The translations under genes were made by a program, and so were the position numbers. Positions 18,163-26,350 of a DNA stretch of 64,000 bases are shown here, one piece after another. How positions within the stretch are numbered: position 1 is the first letter of the stretch; the number at the start of each line of letters is the position of its first letter. The DNA is from DATJIG01 sp050260515 (GTDB taxonomy: Bacteria > Pseudomonadota > Alphaproteobacteria > SMXQ01), in contig JBLNCI010000031.1 of the NCBI GenBank assembly GCA_050260515.1, positions 1-64,000 of the forward strand, given 5' to 3'. Under the pieces are notes generated by a model. It was not told the origin of the DNA, ran no database searches, and worked only from the letters and a program-made list of their open reading frames with translations.

Positions 18163-19095
18163 ATGGCCGCGATCCTCGTCATCAAGCTCGGCGCCCTCGG
18201 CGACTTCGTCCAGGCGCTGGGCCCGTTCGCGGCGATCCGTCGCCATCACGCGGGCGACCGCATCACGCTGCTGACGACGCCGCCGTTCGCGGATCTCGCG
18301 CGCGCGTCGGGCTTCTTCGATGCGGTCGAGACCTGCGGCCGTCCGGCGACCCTCGACGTGCGCGGCTGGGCGCGGCTGCTGCGGGTCCTCAACGCGGGAT
18401 ACGCGCGTGTCTACGACCTGCAGACCTCCGATCGCTCGAGCTTCTACCGCTCGCTCATCGCCCCGTTCGGCGCGCGACCCGAATGGTCGGGCATCGCCCG
18501 CGGCGCGTCGCACCCGCATGCCAATGCCGACCGCGACCTGATGCACACGATCGATCGTCAGCGCGACCAGTTGGCGATGGCGGGCATCGGCGACGTGCCG
18601 CCGCCGGAGCTGTCGTGGGCCAATGCCGACGTGACGCGGTTCGGCCTCAAGCGGCCCTACGTGCTGATCGTGCCGGGCGGCTCGGCACACCGTCCCGAGA
18701 AGCGCTGGCCCGCGGATCGGTTCGCGGCGCTCGCGCGTCGGATGACCGAGTCGGGCATCGTTCCCGTGCTGCTCGGCGGCCGCGACGAGGCCGACCTGCT
18801 CGACACGATCGCGCGGCAGGCGCCGGGCACGGTCAGCCTGGCCGGCAAGACCAACCTTCTCGACATCGCCGCGCTCGCGCGCGGTGCCAAGGCGGCGGTC
18901 GGCAACGACACCGGTCCGATGCACCTCATCGCCGCCGCCGGGATTCCCGCCATCGTGCTGTTCTCGGCGGCGTCGGACCCGGCCCTGTGCGCGCCGCGCG
19001 GCCCCTTCGCCGAGTCGACGGTCACCGTGCTGCGGGCGGCAGCGCTCGGCGATCTGACCGAGGCCACGGTGGCGCGGGCGCTCGATTTGGTCTAG
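18163..19095 (+). CDS. Glycosyltransferase family 9 (heptosyltransferase-like)
   Basis: A 310-residue GT9 protein. It has the family N-terminus ILVIKLGALGDFVQALGPFAAI, the lobe junction YVLIVPGGSAHRPEKRWPADRF, and the nucleotide-sugar motif AAVGNDTGPMHLIAAAGIPAIVLF. GT9 members transfer heptose to Kdo or to the inner LPS core; this one is most like the ADP-heptose:LPS heptosyltransferase group, but specificity within the family is not safely read by eye. It forms a two-gene unit with the preceding GT4 gene, and thrS follows after 64 bases. Confidence 0.9.
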   Translation: MAAILVIKLGALGDFVQALGPFAAIRRHHAGDRITLLTTPPFADLARASGFFDAVETCGRPATLDVRGWARLLRVLNAGYARVYDLQTSDRSSFYRSLIAPFGARPEWSGIARGASHPHANADRDLMHTIDRQRDQLAMAGIGDVPPPELSWANADVTRFGLKRPYVLIVPGGSAHRPEKRWPADRFAALARRMTESGIVPVLLGGRDEADLLDTIARQAPGTVSLAGKTNLLDIAALARGAKAAVGNDTGPMHLIAAAGIPAIVLFSAASDPALCAPRGPFAESTVTVLRAAALGDLTEATVARALDLV

Positions 19096-19159
19096 AAAAC
19101 CTGCGGCTTTCCGCCCATTTCTGCGTTCTACCCCGCCCGCTCCGGTAAAGGTCCGATTC

Positions 19160-21085
19160 ATGTCCGCGTCCTACCAGCTCCCCGACGGCAAGGTCCTCGA
19201 AGTCGCGAAGTCGCCCGCCACCGGAGCCGACATCGCCGCGGCGATCGGGCCGGGCCTCGCCAAGGCTGCGCTCGCGGTTCGCGTCGACGGCAAGCTCAAG
19301 GACCTCGACGTGCCGGTCGCGCCCGGGTCGAAGATCGAGATACTGACCGCGAAGCAGCCCGACGCGCTGGAACTCCTGCGTCACGACGCCGCGCACGTCA
19401 TGGCCGAGGCGGTGAAGGAGCTCTATCCGGAGACCCAGGTCACCATCGGTCCGGCGATCGAGAACGGCTTCTACTATGACTTCGCGCGGCCGACCCCGTT
19501 CACGCCCGACGATCTCGAGAAGATCGAGAAGCGGATGCGCGAGATCGTCGATCGCGACGAGAAGATCACGCGCGAGGAGTGGAAGCGCGACGACGCCGTG
19601 CACTTCTTCAACGAGCAGGGCGAGAAGTACAAGGCCGAGATCATCCAGGCGATCCCGCCGGACGAGCCGATCGGGCTCTACCGCCAGGGCAACTTCATCG
19701 ATCTCTGCCGCGGTCCGCACCTGCCGTCGACCGGCAAGCTCGGCAAGGCCTTCAAGCTGATGAAGCTCGCCGGCGCGTACTGGCGCGGCGATTCGCGCAA
19801 CGAGATGCTGCAGCGCATCTACGGCACCGCATGGGCGAGCGAGGCCGACCTCAAGGCGTACCTCACCCGCCTCGAGGAGGCCGAGAAGCGCGACCACCGC
19901 CGCATCGGCCGCGAGATGGATCTGTTCCACGTCCAGGAGGAGGCTGTCGGCAGCGTCTTCTGGCATCCGAACGGCTGGACGCTCTACCGCATCATCGAGA
20001 ACTACATCCGCGACCGCCTCGCCGGGGGCGGCTACGTCGAGGTGCGGACGCCCCAGCTCGTCAGCCGCTCGCTGTGGGAAGCCTCCGGCCACTGGGAGAA
20101 GTTCCGCAAGGCGATGTTCATCGCCCGCTCGGCCGAGGAGGACGTCGATCTCGCGATCAAGCCGATGAACTGCCCATGTCACGTGCAGATCTACCGCCAG
20201 GGCATCAAGAGCTACCGCGACCTGCCGCTGCGCATGGCGGAGTTCGGGTCCTGCCACCGCTACGAGCCGTCTGGTGCGCTGCACGGCATCATGCGCGTGC
20301 GCGCGTTCACGCAGGACGATGCCCACATCTTTTGCACCGAAGACCAGATCACCGCCGAGACGATCGCCTTCTGCGACCTCCTGAAGAGCGTTTACAAGGA
20401 CTTCGGCTTCACCGACGTGCTGGTGAAGTTCTCCGACCGGCCGCCGACCCGCGCCGGCACCGACGCGATCTGGGACAAGGCCGAGGGCGCGCTCGTCGAG
20501 GCCGCAAAGGCCGCCGGTCTCGAAACCATCCGCAACCCGGGCGAGGGCGCGTTCTACGGGCCGAAGCTCGAGTTCGTGCTGCGCGACGCCATCGGCCGCG
20601 ACTGGCAGTGCGGCACGCTGCAAGTCGACTTCGTGCTGCCCGAGCGCCTCGGCGCCAACTACATCGGCGAGGACGGCCAGCAGCACCGGCCGGTGATGCT
20701 GCACCGCGCCATCCTGGGCTCGCTCGAGCGCTTCATCGGCGTGCTGATCGAGCACTACGCGGGCAAGTTCCCGCTGTGGCTGGCGCCACAGCAGATCGTC
20801 GTCGCGACGATCACCAGCGACGGCAACGCCTATGCCCAGGAAGTCGCCGAGCGGCTACGCGCCGAGGGCTTGCGGGTGATTCTCGACACCTCGAACGAGA
20901 AGATCGGCCACAAGGTGCGCGAGCACTCGCTCGCCAAGGTCCCGGTCCTGCTCGCCATCGGCCGCAAGGAGGCCGAGACGCGCACGGTGTCACTCCGTCG
21001 ACTCGGCTCCCAGGCCCAAGAAACCCTTGCCTTGGAGGAGGCGGCGACTAGACTCGCTGCCGAGGCCGCCACGCCGGCGGCCTGA
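19160..21085 (+). CDS. thrS: Threonine--tRNA ligase
   Basis: A 641-residue class II synthetase of full length. An N-terminal TGS domain (LPDGKVLEVAKSPATGADIA) is followed by the editing domain with HDAAHVMAEAVKELYP (HxxxH) and by the catalytic core with motif 2 FGSCHRYEPSGALHGIMRVR and motif 3 HRAILGSLERFIGVLIE. The zinc-binding cysteine lies in KPMNCPCHVQIY. An anticodon-binding domain occupies the last 100 residues. It charges tRNA-Thr with threonine and edits mischarged serine. It heads the thrS-infC-rpmI-rplT cluster, an arrangement shared with many bacteria. Confidence 0.98.
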   Translation: MSASYQLPDGKVLEVAKSPATGADIAAAIGPGLAKAALAVRVDGKLKDLDVPVAPGSKIEILTAKQPDALELLRHDAAHVMAEAVKELYPETQVTIGPAIENGFYYDFARPTPFTPDDLEKIEKRMREIVDRDEKITREEWKRDDAVHFFNEQGEKYKAEIIQAIPPDEPIGLYRQGNFIDLCRGPHLPSTGKLGKAFKLMKLAGAYWRGDSRNEMLQRIYGTAWASEADLKAYLTRLEEAEKRDHRRIGREMDLFHVQEEAVGSVFWHPNGWTLYRIIENYIRDRLAGGGYVEVRTPQLVSRSLWEASGHWEKFRKAMFIARSAEEDVDLAIKPMNCPCHVQIYRQGIKSYRDLPLRMAEFGSCHRYEPSGALHGIMRVRAFTQDDAHIFCTEDQITAETIAFCDLLKSVYKDFGFTDVLVKFSDRPPTRAGTDAIWDKAEGALVEAAKAAGLETIRNPGEGAFYGPKLEFVLRDAIGRDWQCGTLQVDFVLPERLGANYIGEDGQQHRPVMLHRAILGSLERFIGVLIEHYAGKFPLWLAPQQIVVATITSDGNAYAQEVAERLRAEGLRVILDTSNEKIGHKVREHSLAKVPVLLAIGRKEAETRTVSLRRLGSQAQETLALEEAATRLAAEAATPAA

Positions 21086-21288
21086 CCGGAGGAAGCCATA
21101 ACCCATGGGTGGGGCTGCCCGCAGTCGCGGGAAGCGCCGCCCATTCGCCTTGTCCGAGGTTCGGCAGGGCGGCGGGTCGGAAGCTTTCGGTCGAGGTCCG
21201 AGGACCGCCGGCGCTCCGCACTCGATCGCTCATACATGCATCCTGTGTCGGCGCGTGCTGCCGTGCCCCTCGGGCGGAATTGATTAAT

Positions 21289-21293
21289 GGAGG
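21289..21293 (+). promoter_or_regulatory. Shine-Dalgarno site that fixes the infC start at ATC
   Basis: GGAGG lies 6 bases before the ATC codon at 21300-21302. An in-frame TAA at 21283-21285 leaves no room for an upstream start, and the first in-frame ATG (21405) is 35 codons inside the conserved IF3 N-domain. Confidence 0.85.
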
Positions 21294-21299
21294 TTCTTC

Positions 21300-21839
21300 A
21301 TCGTTCGGCCCCCCGCAGACGTAGCGCCCAGCCGCAATCGCGGCCCGCGCGTCAATCAACAGATCGATTCCCCTTCCGTCCGCCTGGTCGGTGCCGACGG
21401 CGAGATGGTCGGGGTGGTTCCCATCAGGCAAGCGCTGGACATGGCTGTGGAGGCCGGTCTCGACCTGGTCGAGGTCTCCCCCAATGCCGCGCCGCCCGTC
21501 TGCAAGATCCTCGATTACGGCAAGTTCAAGTATCAGGAGCAGAAGCGCCGCGCGGAAGCGCGCAAGAAGCAGAAGGTCATCGAGATCAAGGAGATCAAGA
21601 TGCGCCCGACCATCGACGACAACGACTACAACGTGAAGATGCGGGCGATGAAGCGCTTCCTCGAGGAAGGGGACAAGGTGAAGGTCACCATCCGCTTCCG
21701 CGGTCGCGAGATGCTGCACCAGGACCTCGGCATGGCGGTGCTCAACCGCGTCCGCGAGGAGCTGGCCGAGGAGGCGAAGGTCGAGCAGCACCCGAAGCTC
21801 GAAGGCCGCCAGCTCACGATGGTCATTTCCGGCAAATAG
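21300..21839 (+). CDS. infC: Translation initiation factor IF-3 with ATC start codon
   Basis: A 179-residue IF3 of normal length, which keeps ribosomal subunits apart and proofreads start-codon choice. The N-domain (RVNQQIDSPSVRLVGADGEM, VPIRQALDMAVEAGLDLVEV) and the C-domain (KEIKMRPTIDDNDYNVKMRA, KVKVTIRFRGREMLHQDLG) are both complete. The N-domain begins well before the first ATG, so translation must start at the ATC at 21300, preceded by GGAGG. Rare AUU/AUC/AUA starts are the known basis of IF3 autoregulation: high IF3 represses its own non-AUG mRNA. The stop codon sits in the loop of a small hairpin that is then duplicated. Confidence 0.94.
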   Translation: MVRPPADVAPSRNRGPRVNQQIDSPSVRLVGADGEMVGVVPIRQALDMAVEAGLDLVEVSPNAAPPVCKILDYGKFKYQEQKRRAEARKKQKVIEIKEIKMRPTIDDNDYNVKMRAMKRFLEEGDKVKVTIRFRGREMLHQDLGMAVLNRVREELAEEAKVEQHPKLEGRQLTMVISGK

Positions 21840-21890
21840 CCGGAGGGGTGATTTCCGGCAAATAGCCGGAGGGCATTTCCGGCAAACCGC
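21825..21890 (+). repeat. Tandem repeat of the infC 3' end, each unit a small hairpin
   Basis: A 23-base unit beginning ATTTCCGGCAAATAGCCGGA occurs at 21825-21847 (overlapping the last infC codons and stop) and exactly again at 21851-21873; a third partial copy (ATTTCCGGCAAA) starts at 21875. Each full unit contains TCCGGC-AAATA-GCCGGA, a 6-bp stem with a 5-base loop that holds the TAG stop in the first copy. No T run follows, so it is not a standard terminator. Confidence 0.9.
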
Positions 21891-22115
21891 GGCTCCCTGA
21901 CCCGGTGCGCTCCGCTTGCGCCGGGAGTGGCCGGGGCTCCCTAAGCGGCTGAATTCCGGGGCTTTCGCGCGCCGCCCCGGCGCTTGCAATCCCTTGGGCC
22001 AGCCGCTATAACCCTGCGCTCGGCCGGGGGCGCCACGTGCGCCCCCGGCCGTTTTCCGGCCCCGCCGGGCTCCGGCCCGACGCTCGACCGGCCTCCATTT
22101 TCAAGGTTTTCCGCC

Positions 22116-22313
22116 ATGCCCAAGCTCAAGACCAAGAGCGGCGCCAAGAAGCGCTTCAAGATCACGGCGAGCGGCAAGGTCCTGATGGGCCATGCCAAGA
22201 AGCGCCACAACCTGCGCAAGCGCTCCCAGGCGATGAAGCGCTCCGCCCGCGGCACCAAGGTGCTGATCCCGGGCGACGCGAACATCGTCAAGAACTTCAT
22301 GCCCTACGCCTGA
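22116..22313 (+). CDS. rpmI: 50S ribosomal protein L35
   Basis: 65 residues with the L35 pattern PKLKTKSGAKKRFKITASGK and AKKRHNLRKRSQAMKR, strongly basic. It belongs to the large ribosomal subunit. The ATG at 22116 begins the conserved MPKLKTKSG start; the open frame upstream to 21984 is untranslated leader. About 276 bases separate it from infC, filled with GC-rich hairpins and no gene. rplT follows after 10 bases. Confidence 0.97.
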   Translation: MPKLKTKSGAKKRFKITASGKVLMGHAKKRHNLRKRSQAMKRSARGTKVLIPGDANIVKNFMPYA

Positions 22314-22323
22314 GGACTGAGAC

Positions 22324-22689
22324 ATGGCCCGCGTCAAACGGGGCGTCACCACCCACGCCCGTCACAAGAAGGTTCTGAAGCTCGCGAAGGGCTATCGCGG
22401 CCGCGCGAAGGACGCGTTCCGGATCGCGATCGAGAAGGTCGAGAAGGGCCTTCAGTACGCGTATCGCGATCGCCGCGCGAAGAAGCGCGAGTTCCGCGCG
22501 CTGTGGGTGCAGCGCATCAACGCCGGCGCGCGCGAGAGCGGGCTGACCTACTCGCGTCTGATCGCCGGCCTGAAGAACGCGGGCGTCGATCTCGATCGCA
22601 AGGTTCTCGCCGACATCGCCGTGCGCGATCCGGCGGCGTTCAAGGCGCTGGTCGAGACGGCGCGGACGGCGCTCTCCAAGGCGGCTTAA
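22324..22689 (+). CDS. rplT: 50S ribosomal protein L20
   Basis: 121 residues, the full L20 length. Marks are MARVKRGVTTHARHKKVLKLAKGYRGR, YAYRDRRAKKREFRALWVQRINAGAR and LTYSRLIAGLKNAGVDLDRKVLADIA. L20 binds 23S rRNA early in 50S assembly and in many bacteria represses its own operon by binding the rpmI leader; the long structured stretch before rpmI would fit that but was not analysed further. A strong terminator follows 45 bases after the stop. Confidence 0.97.
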   Translation: MARVKRGVTTHARHKKVLKLAKGYRGRAKDAFRIAIEKVEKGLQYAYRDRRAKKREFRALWVQRINAGARESGLTYSRLIAGLKNAGVDLDRKVLADIAVRDPAAFKALVETARTALSKAA

Positions 22690-22734
22690 CTCGCCGACGC
22701 CGGCACGACGGCGCGAGCGACATCACGAGGTCGA

Positions 22735-22767
22735 GGGGCCGTCCGCACGACGGCCCCTTTTTCTTTT
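22735..22767 (+). terminator. Rho-independent terminator after rplT
   Basis: Nine-bp stem GGGGCCGTC / GACGGCCCC (22735-22743 with 22749-22757), loop CGCAC, followed by TTTTTCTTTT. It separates the ribosomal genes from pheST, which therefore need read-through or their own promoter. No Phe-rich leader peptide was seen near it. Confidence 0.9.
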
Positions 22768-22844
22768 CCTATTGCGGCCCCGCGCACGCCGTCGGATGGT
22801 GACAGCGGAGCCGCGCGGGACGAACGCGGCGGGACATCGCGACG

Positions 22845-23921
22845 ATGGACGATCTGGAACAACTGAAGGCCGAACTGCTGCGGGCGGTGAACGACGCCGA
22901 CACGCTCGACCAGCTCGAAGCGGTGCGCGTCGCGGCGCTCGGCCGCAAGGGCCGCATCACCGACCAGATGAAGGCGCTCGGCACGCTGGCGCCCGACGAG
23001 CGCAAGGCGCGCGGCGCCGCGCTCAACGTGCTGAAGGACGAGATCGCGGCGGCGCTCGATGCCCGGAAGTCGACGTTCGAGGCGGCGCGGCTCGAGGCGC
23101 GACTGGCGTCGGAGCGGGTCGACGTGACGCTGCCGGTGCGTCCCGAGCGCGAAGGCCGTCTCCACCCGATCAGCCAGACGATGGACGAGCTGCTCGCCAC
23201 CTTCGGCGCGATGGGCTTCACGCTGGCCGAAGGCCCCGACGTCGAGGACGACTTCCACAACTTCACCGCGCTCAACATCCCGCCCGAGCATCCGGCGCGG
23301 CAGATGCACGACACCTTCTATCTGCCGCCCGCCGCCGACGGCACGCCGCGACTCCTGCGCACCCACACCTCGCCGGTGCAGATCCGTGCCATGATGGCGT
23401 CGCCGCCGCCGCACCGCATCATCGCGCTCGGCCGTACGTATCGCTGCGACTCCGACATGACGCACACGCCGATGTTCCACCAGATCGAAGGTCTGGTGAT
23501 CGAGCGCAACGTGCACATGGGCCATCTCAAGGGCTGCCTCGCCGAGTTCGTGCGCGCGTTCTTCGGCATCGAGAACGTGCCGCTGCGGTTCCGGCCGTCG
23601 TTCTTCCCGTTCACCGAGCCGTCGGCCGAGATGGACATCGGCTGCTCGCGATCGGGCGGCGAGCTCAAGATCGGCGAGGGCTCCGACTGGCTCGAGATCC
23701 TGGGTTGCGGCATGGTCCACCCCAACGTGCTCGCCAACTGCGGCGTCGATCCCAACGAGTGGCAGGGCTTCGCCTTCGGCATGGGCGTCGAGCGCATCAC
23801 CATGCTGAAGCACGGTATCCCCGATCTCCGCACCTTCTTCGAGGCCGACCTGCGCTGGCTGAGGCACTACGGCTTCGCGGCGCTCGACGTGCCATCGCTC
23901 GCGGCGGGGCTCGCCCGATGA
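22845..23921 (+). CDS. pheS: Phenylalanine--tRNA ligase alpha subunit
   Basis: A 358-residue class II synthetase subunit. An N-terminal coiled coil (about residues 1-90, containing LEAVRVAALGRKGRITDQMKALGTL) binds tRNA; the catalytic core has HPISQTMDELLATFGAMGF, LLRTHTSPVQIRAM, TYRCDSDMTHTPMFHQIEGLV and the closing GFAFGMGVERITMLKHGI. Together with PheT it forms the alpha2beta2 enzyme that charges tRNA-Phe. Its stop overlaps the pheT start as ATGA. Confidence 0.97.
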   Translation: MDDLEQLKAELLRAVNDADTLDQLEAVRVAALGRKGRITDQMKALGTLAPDERKARGAALNVLKDEIAAALDARKSTFEAARLEARLASERVDVTLPVRPEREGRLHPISQTMDELLATFGAMGFTLAEGPDVEDDFHNFTALNIPPEHPARQMHDTFYLPPAADGTPRLLRTHTSPVQIRAMMASPPPHRIIALGRTYRCDSDMTHTPMFHQIEGLVIERNVHMGHLKGCLAEFVRAFFGIENVPLRFRPSFFPFTEPSAEMDIGCSRSGGELKIGEGSDWLEILGCGMVHPNVLANCGVDPNEWQGFAFGMGVERITMLKHGIPDLRTFFEADLRWLRHYGFAALDVPSLAAGLAR

Positions 23922-26323
23922 AATTCACCCTCAACTGGCTGCGCGATCATCTCGACTCGACGGCGGACGTCGCCGCGATCTCGCGCGCGCTCACCGATCT
24001 CGGCCTCGAGGTCGAGAGCGTCACCGACCGCGGCAAGGAGCTCGCGCCGTTCCGCGTCGCCCATGTGATCGACGCGAAGCGTCATCCCGAGGCCGACCGC
24101 CTGCAGGTGTGCATGGTCGACACCGGCGAGGGCGCGCCGGTGCAGGTGGTGTGCGGCGCGCCGAACGCGCGCGCCGGCCTGAAGGTCGTGTTCGCGCCGC
24201 CCGGCACCTACGTTCCGGGCAGCGACATCACACTGAAGAAGACCAAGATCCGCGGCGTCGAGAGCGCCGGCATGCTGTGCTCGGCCCGCGAGCTCGAGCT
24301 CGGCGAGGATCACGACGGCATCATCGAGCTGCCGGCGAACGCGCCGGTCGGTGCGCCCGCGGCGGGCGTGCTCGGCGTCGACGATCCGGTGTTCGACGTC
24401 GCCATCACGCCGAACCGCGCCGACTGCCTCGGCGTCCACGGCATCGCCCGCGATCTCGCGGCGGGCGGACTCGGTCACCTCAAGCCGCTCGCGCCGCACG
24501 GCGCCAAGGGCAGCTACGTGAGTCCGGTGAACGTCACGCTGGCGCTCAAGGGCGCCGACGACGCCTGCCCGGTATTCGCCGGCCGCTACGTCAGGGGCGT
24601 GAAGAACCGCCCGTCGCCCGAGTGGCTGCAGACCCGCCTCAAGGCGATCGGGCTGCGGCCGATCTCGGCGCTGGTCGACATCACCAATTACCTGACCTTC
24701 GACCGCGCGCGGCCGCTCCACGTGTTCGACGCCGACACGCTGACCGGTCATCTCGTCGTGCGGCTCGCCCGTCCCGGCGAGAAGCTCGAGGCGCTCAACG
24801 GCAAGTCCTACGAGCTCACCGGCAGCGAGACTGTGATCGCCGACGACGACGGCGTGCTGTCGCTCGGCGGTGTGGTCGGCGGCACGTCGTCCGGCTGCAC
24901 CGAGGGCACCGTCAACGTGTTCGTCGAATCGGCGCTGTTCGATCCGGTGCGCACCGCCGAGACCGGGCGCAAGCACGCCATCGAATCCGACGCGCGCTAT
25001 CGTTTCGAGCGCGCCGTCGACCCGGCGTCGGTGCTGCCCGGGCTCGACGAGGCGACGCGGCTCATCGTCGAGATCTGCGGCGGCGAGCCGTCGCAGCCGG
25101 TGATCGCCGGCCACGTGCCGCAGGGCCATCGCACCGTGCCCTTCCGCCCGGCGCGCGTGATGGCGCTCGGCGGCGCGCCGATCGCCGAGGACGAGGTGCT
25201 GAGCATCCTCGAGCGCCTCGGCTTCACCGCGCGCCCCGGCACCGATCGCTTCGAGGTGACGGTGCCGACGTGGCGCGCCGACGTCCACGGCGAGGCCGAC
25301 GTCATCGAGGAAGTGCTGCGTGTGAAGGGCTACGCGGCGATCCCCGCGGTGCCGCTGCCGATGGCCCCGGGTCTGCCGCCGGTGGTCGAGACGGTGACCC
25401 AGCGCCGCCGCCGCGACGCGAAGCGCGCGCTCGCCGCGCGCGGCATGATGGAGGCGGTCACGTTCTCGTTCATGGACGAAGCCGCCGCGCGCCTGTTCGG
25501 CTTCTCCGACGAGCGGCTCCGGCTCGCCAATCCGATCAGCGCCGAGCTGTCGGTGCTGCGTCCGTCGATCGTTCCCAACCTCGCCGCCGCCGCGGCGCGC
25601 AACGCCGCCCGCGGCAGCGCCGATGTCGCGCTGTTCGAGGTCGGACCGATCTACGGCGCCTCGCCCGCCGATCCGACCGGCAGCCAGCGCCTCGTCGCCG
25701 CGGGTGTGCGCACCGGCAAGACCGGCCCGCGCCACTGGGGCGAGCGTCCGCGCGACGTCGACGTGTTCGACGCGAAGGCCGACGCGCTGGGCGTGCTCGC
25801 GGCGCTCGGCGTGGCGCCCGGCAATGTCCAGACCGTGGCCGAGGCGCCGCCGTGGTTCCACCCCGGCCGCTCCGGATCGCTGCGCATGGGTCCGCAGACG
25901 ACGCTCGCCCACTTCGGCGAACTGCACCCGCGGGTCGCCAAGGCGCTCGACGCGCCGACGCCCATCGTCGCCTTCGAGATCAACCTCGACGCGCTGCCGC
26001 TACCGAAGAAGGCGCGCCGCGGCGCATTCCAGCCGTCGCCGTTCCAAGCGGTCGAGCGCGACTTCGCCTTCGTGGTCGACGAGGCGGTGACCGCCGACGC
26101 CATCGTCCGTGCGGCCAAGAACGTGGATCGGACGTTGATCGACGACGTTTCGGTGTTCGACGTGTACGCCGGCGGGGCGATGGGCGAAGGCAAGAAGTCG
26201 GTGGCGATCGCGGTGCGGCTGCAGCCGCGCGACGCGACGCTGACCGACGTCGAGATCGAGGCGCTGGCGGCGAAGATCGTCGCCGCCGTCGCCAAGGCGA
26301 CCGGCGCCACGCTGCGCAGCTAG
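23918..26323 (+). CDS. pheT: Phenylalanine--tRNA ligase beta subunit
   Basis: An 801-residue beta subunit of normal length. It opens with MKFTLNWLRDHLDS, then a tRNA-binding EMAP-like domain (VAHVIDAKRHPEADRLQVCMVDTG, AGLKVVFAPPGTYVPG), the B3/B4 editing domain (RPLHVFDADTL, LSLGGVVGGTSSGCTEGT), B5 (VTVPTWRADVHGEADVIEEV), a catalytic-like domain, and a C-terminal ferredoxin-like anticodon domain (FQAVERDFAFVVDEAV). The frame stays open upstream across pheS, but the ATG at 23918 overlapping the pheS stop is the family start. Confidence 0.97.
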   Translation: MKFTLNWLRDHLDSTADVAAISRALTDLGLEVESVTDRGKELAPFRVAHVIDAKRHPEADRLQVCMVDTGEGAPVQVVCGAPNARAGLKVVFAPPGTYVPGSDITLKKTKIRGVESAGMLCSARELELGEDHDGIIELPANAPVGAPAAGVLGVDDPVFDVAITPNRADCLGVHGIARDLAAGGLGHLKPLAPHGAKGSYVSPVNVTLALKGADDACPVFAGRYVRGVKNRPSPEWLQTRLKAIGLRPISALVDITNYLTFDRARPLHVFDADTLTGHLVVRLARPGEKLEALNGKSYELTGSETVIADDDGVLSLGGVVGGTSSGCTEGTVNVFVESALFDPVRTAETGRKHAIESDARYRFERAVDPASVLPGLDEATRLIVEICGGEPSQPVIAGHVPQGHRTVPFRPARVMALGGAPIAEDEVLSILERLGFTARPGTDRFEVTVPTWRADVHGEADVIEEVLRVKGYAAIPAVPLPMAPGLPPVVETVTQRRRRDAKRALAARGMMEAVTFSFMDEAAARLFGFSDERLRLANPISAELSVLRPSIVPNLAAAAARNAARGSADVALFEVGPIYGASPADPTGSQRLVAAGVRTGKTGPRHWGERPRDVDVFDAKADALGVLAALGVAPGNVQTVAEAPPWFHPGRSGSLRMGPQTTLAHFGELHPRVAKALDAPTPIVAFEINLDALPLPKKARRGAFQPSPFQAVERDFAFVVDEAVTADAIVRAAKNVDRTLIDDVSVFDVYAGGAMGEGKKSVAIAVRLQPRDATLTDVEIEALAAKIVAAVAKATGATLRS

Positions 26324-26350
26324 ACGCGGCCAGTTCATGTTCAGGGTTCC

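Noticed and set aside
22690..22844. Phe-codon leader peptide (pheL-like attenuator) before pheS
   Set aside because: The terminator is present but no short frame rich in TTC/TTT codons precedes it; it reads better as the rplT terminator.
22772..26323. pheT extended upstream to an 1183-residue protein
   Set aside because: The extra part reads across pheS in another frame. The ATGA overlap and the conserved MKFTLNWL start fix pheT at 23918.
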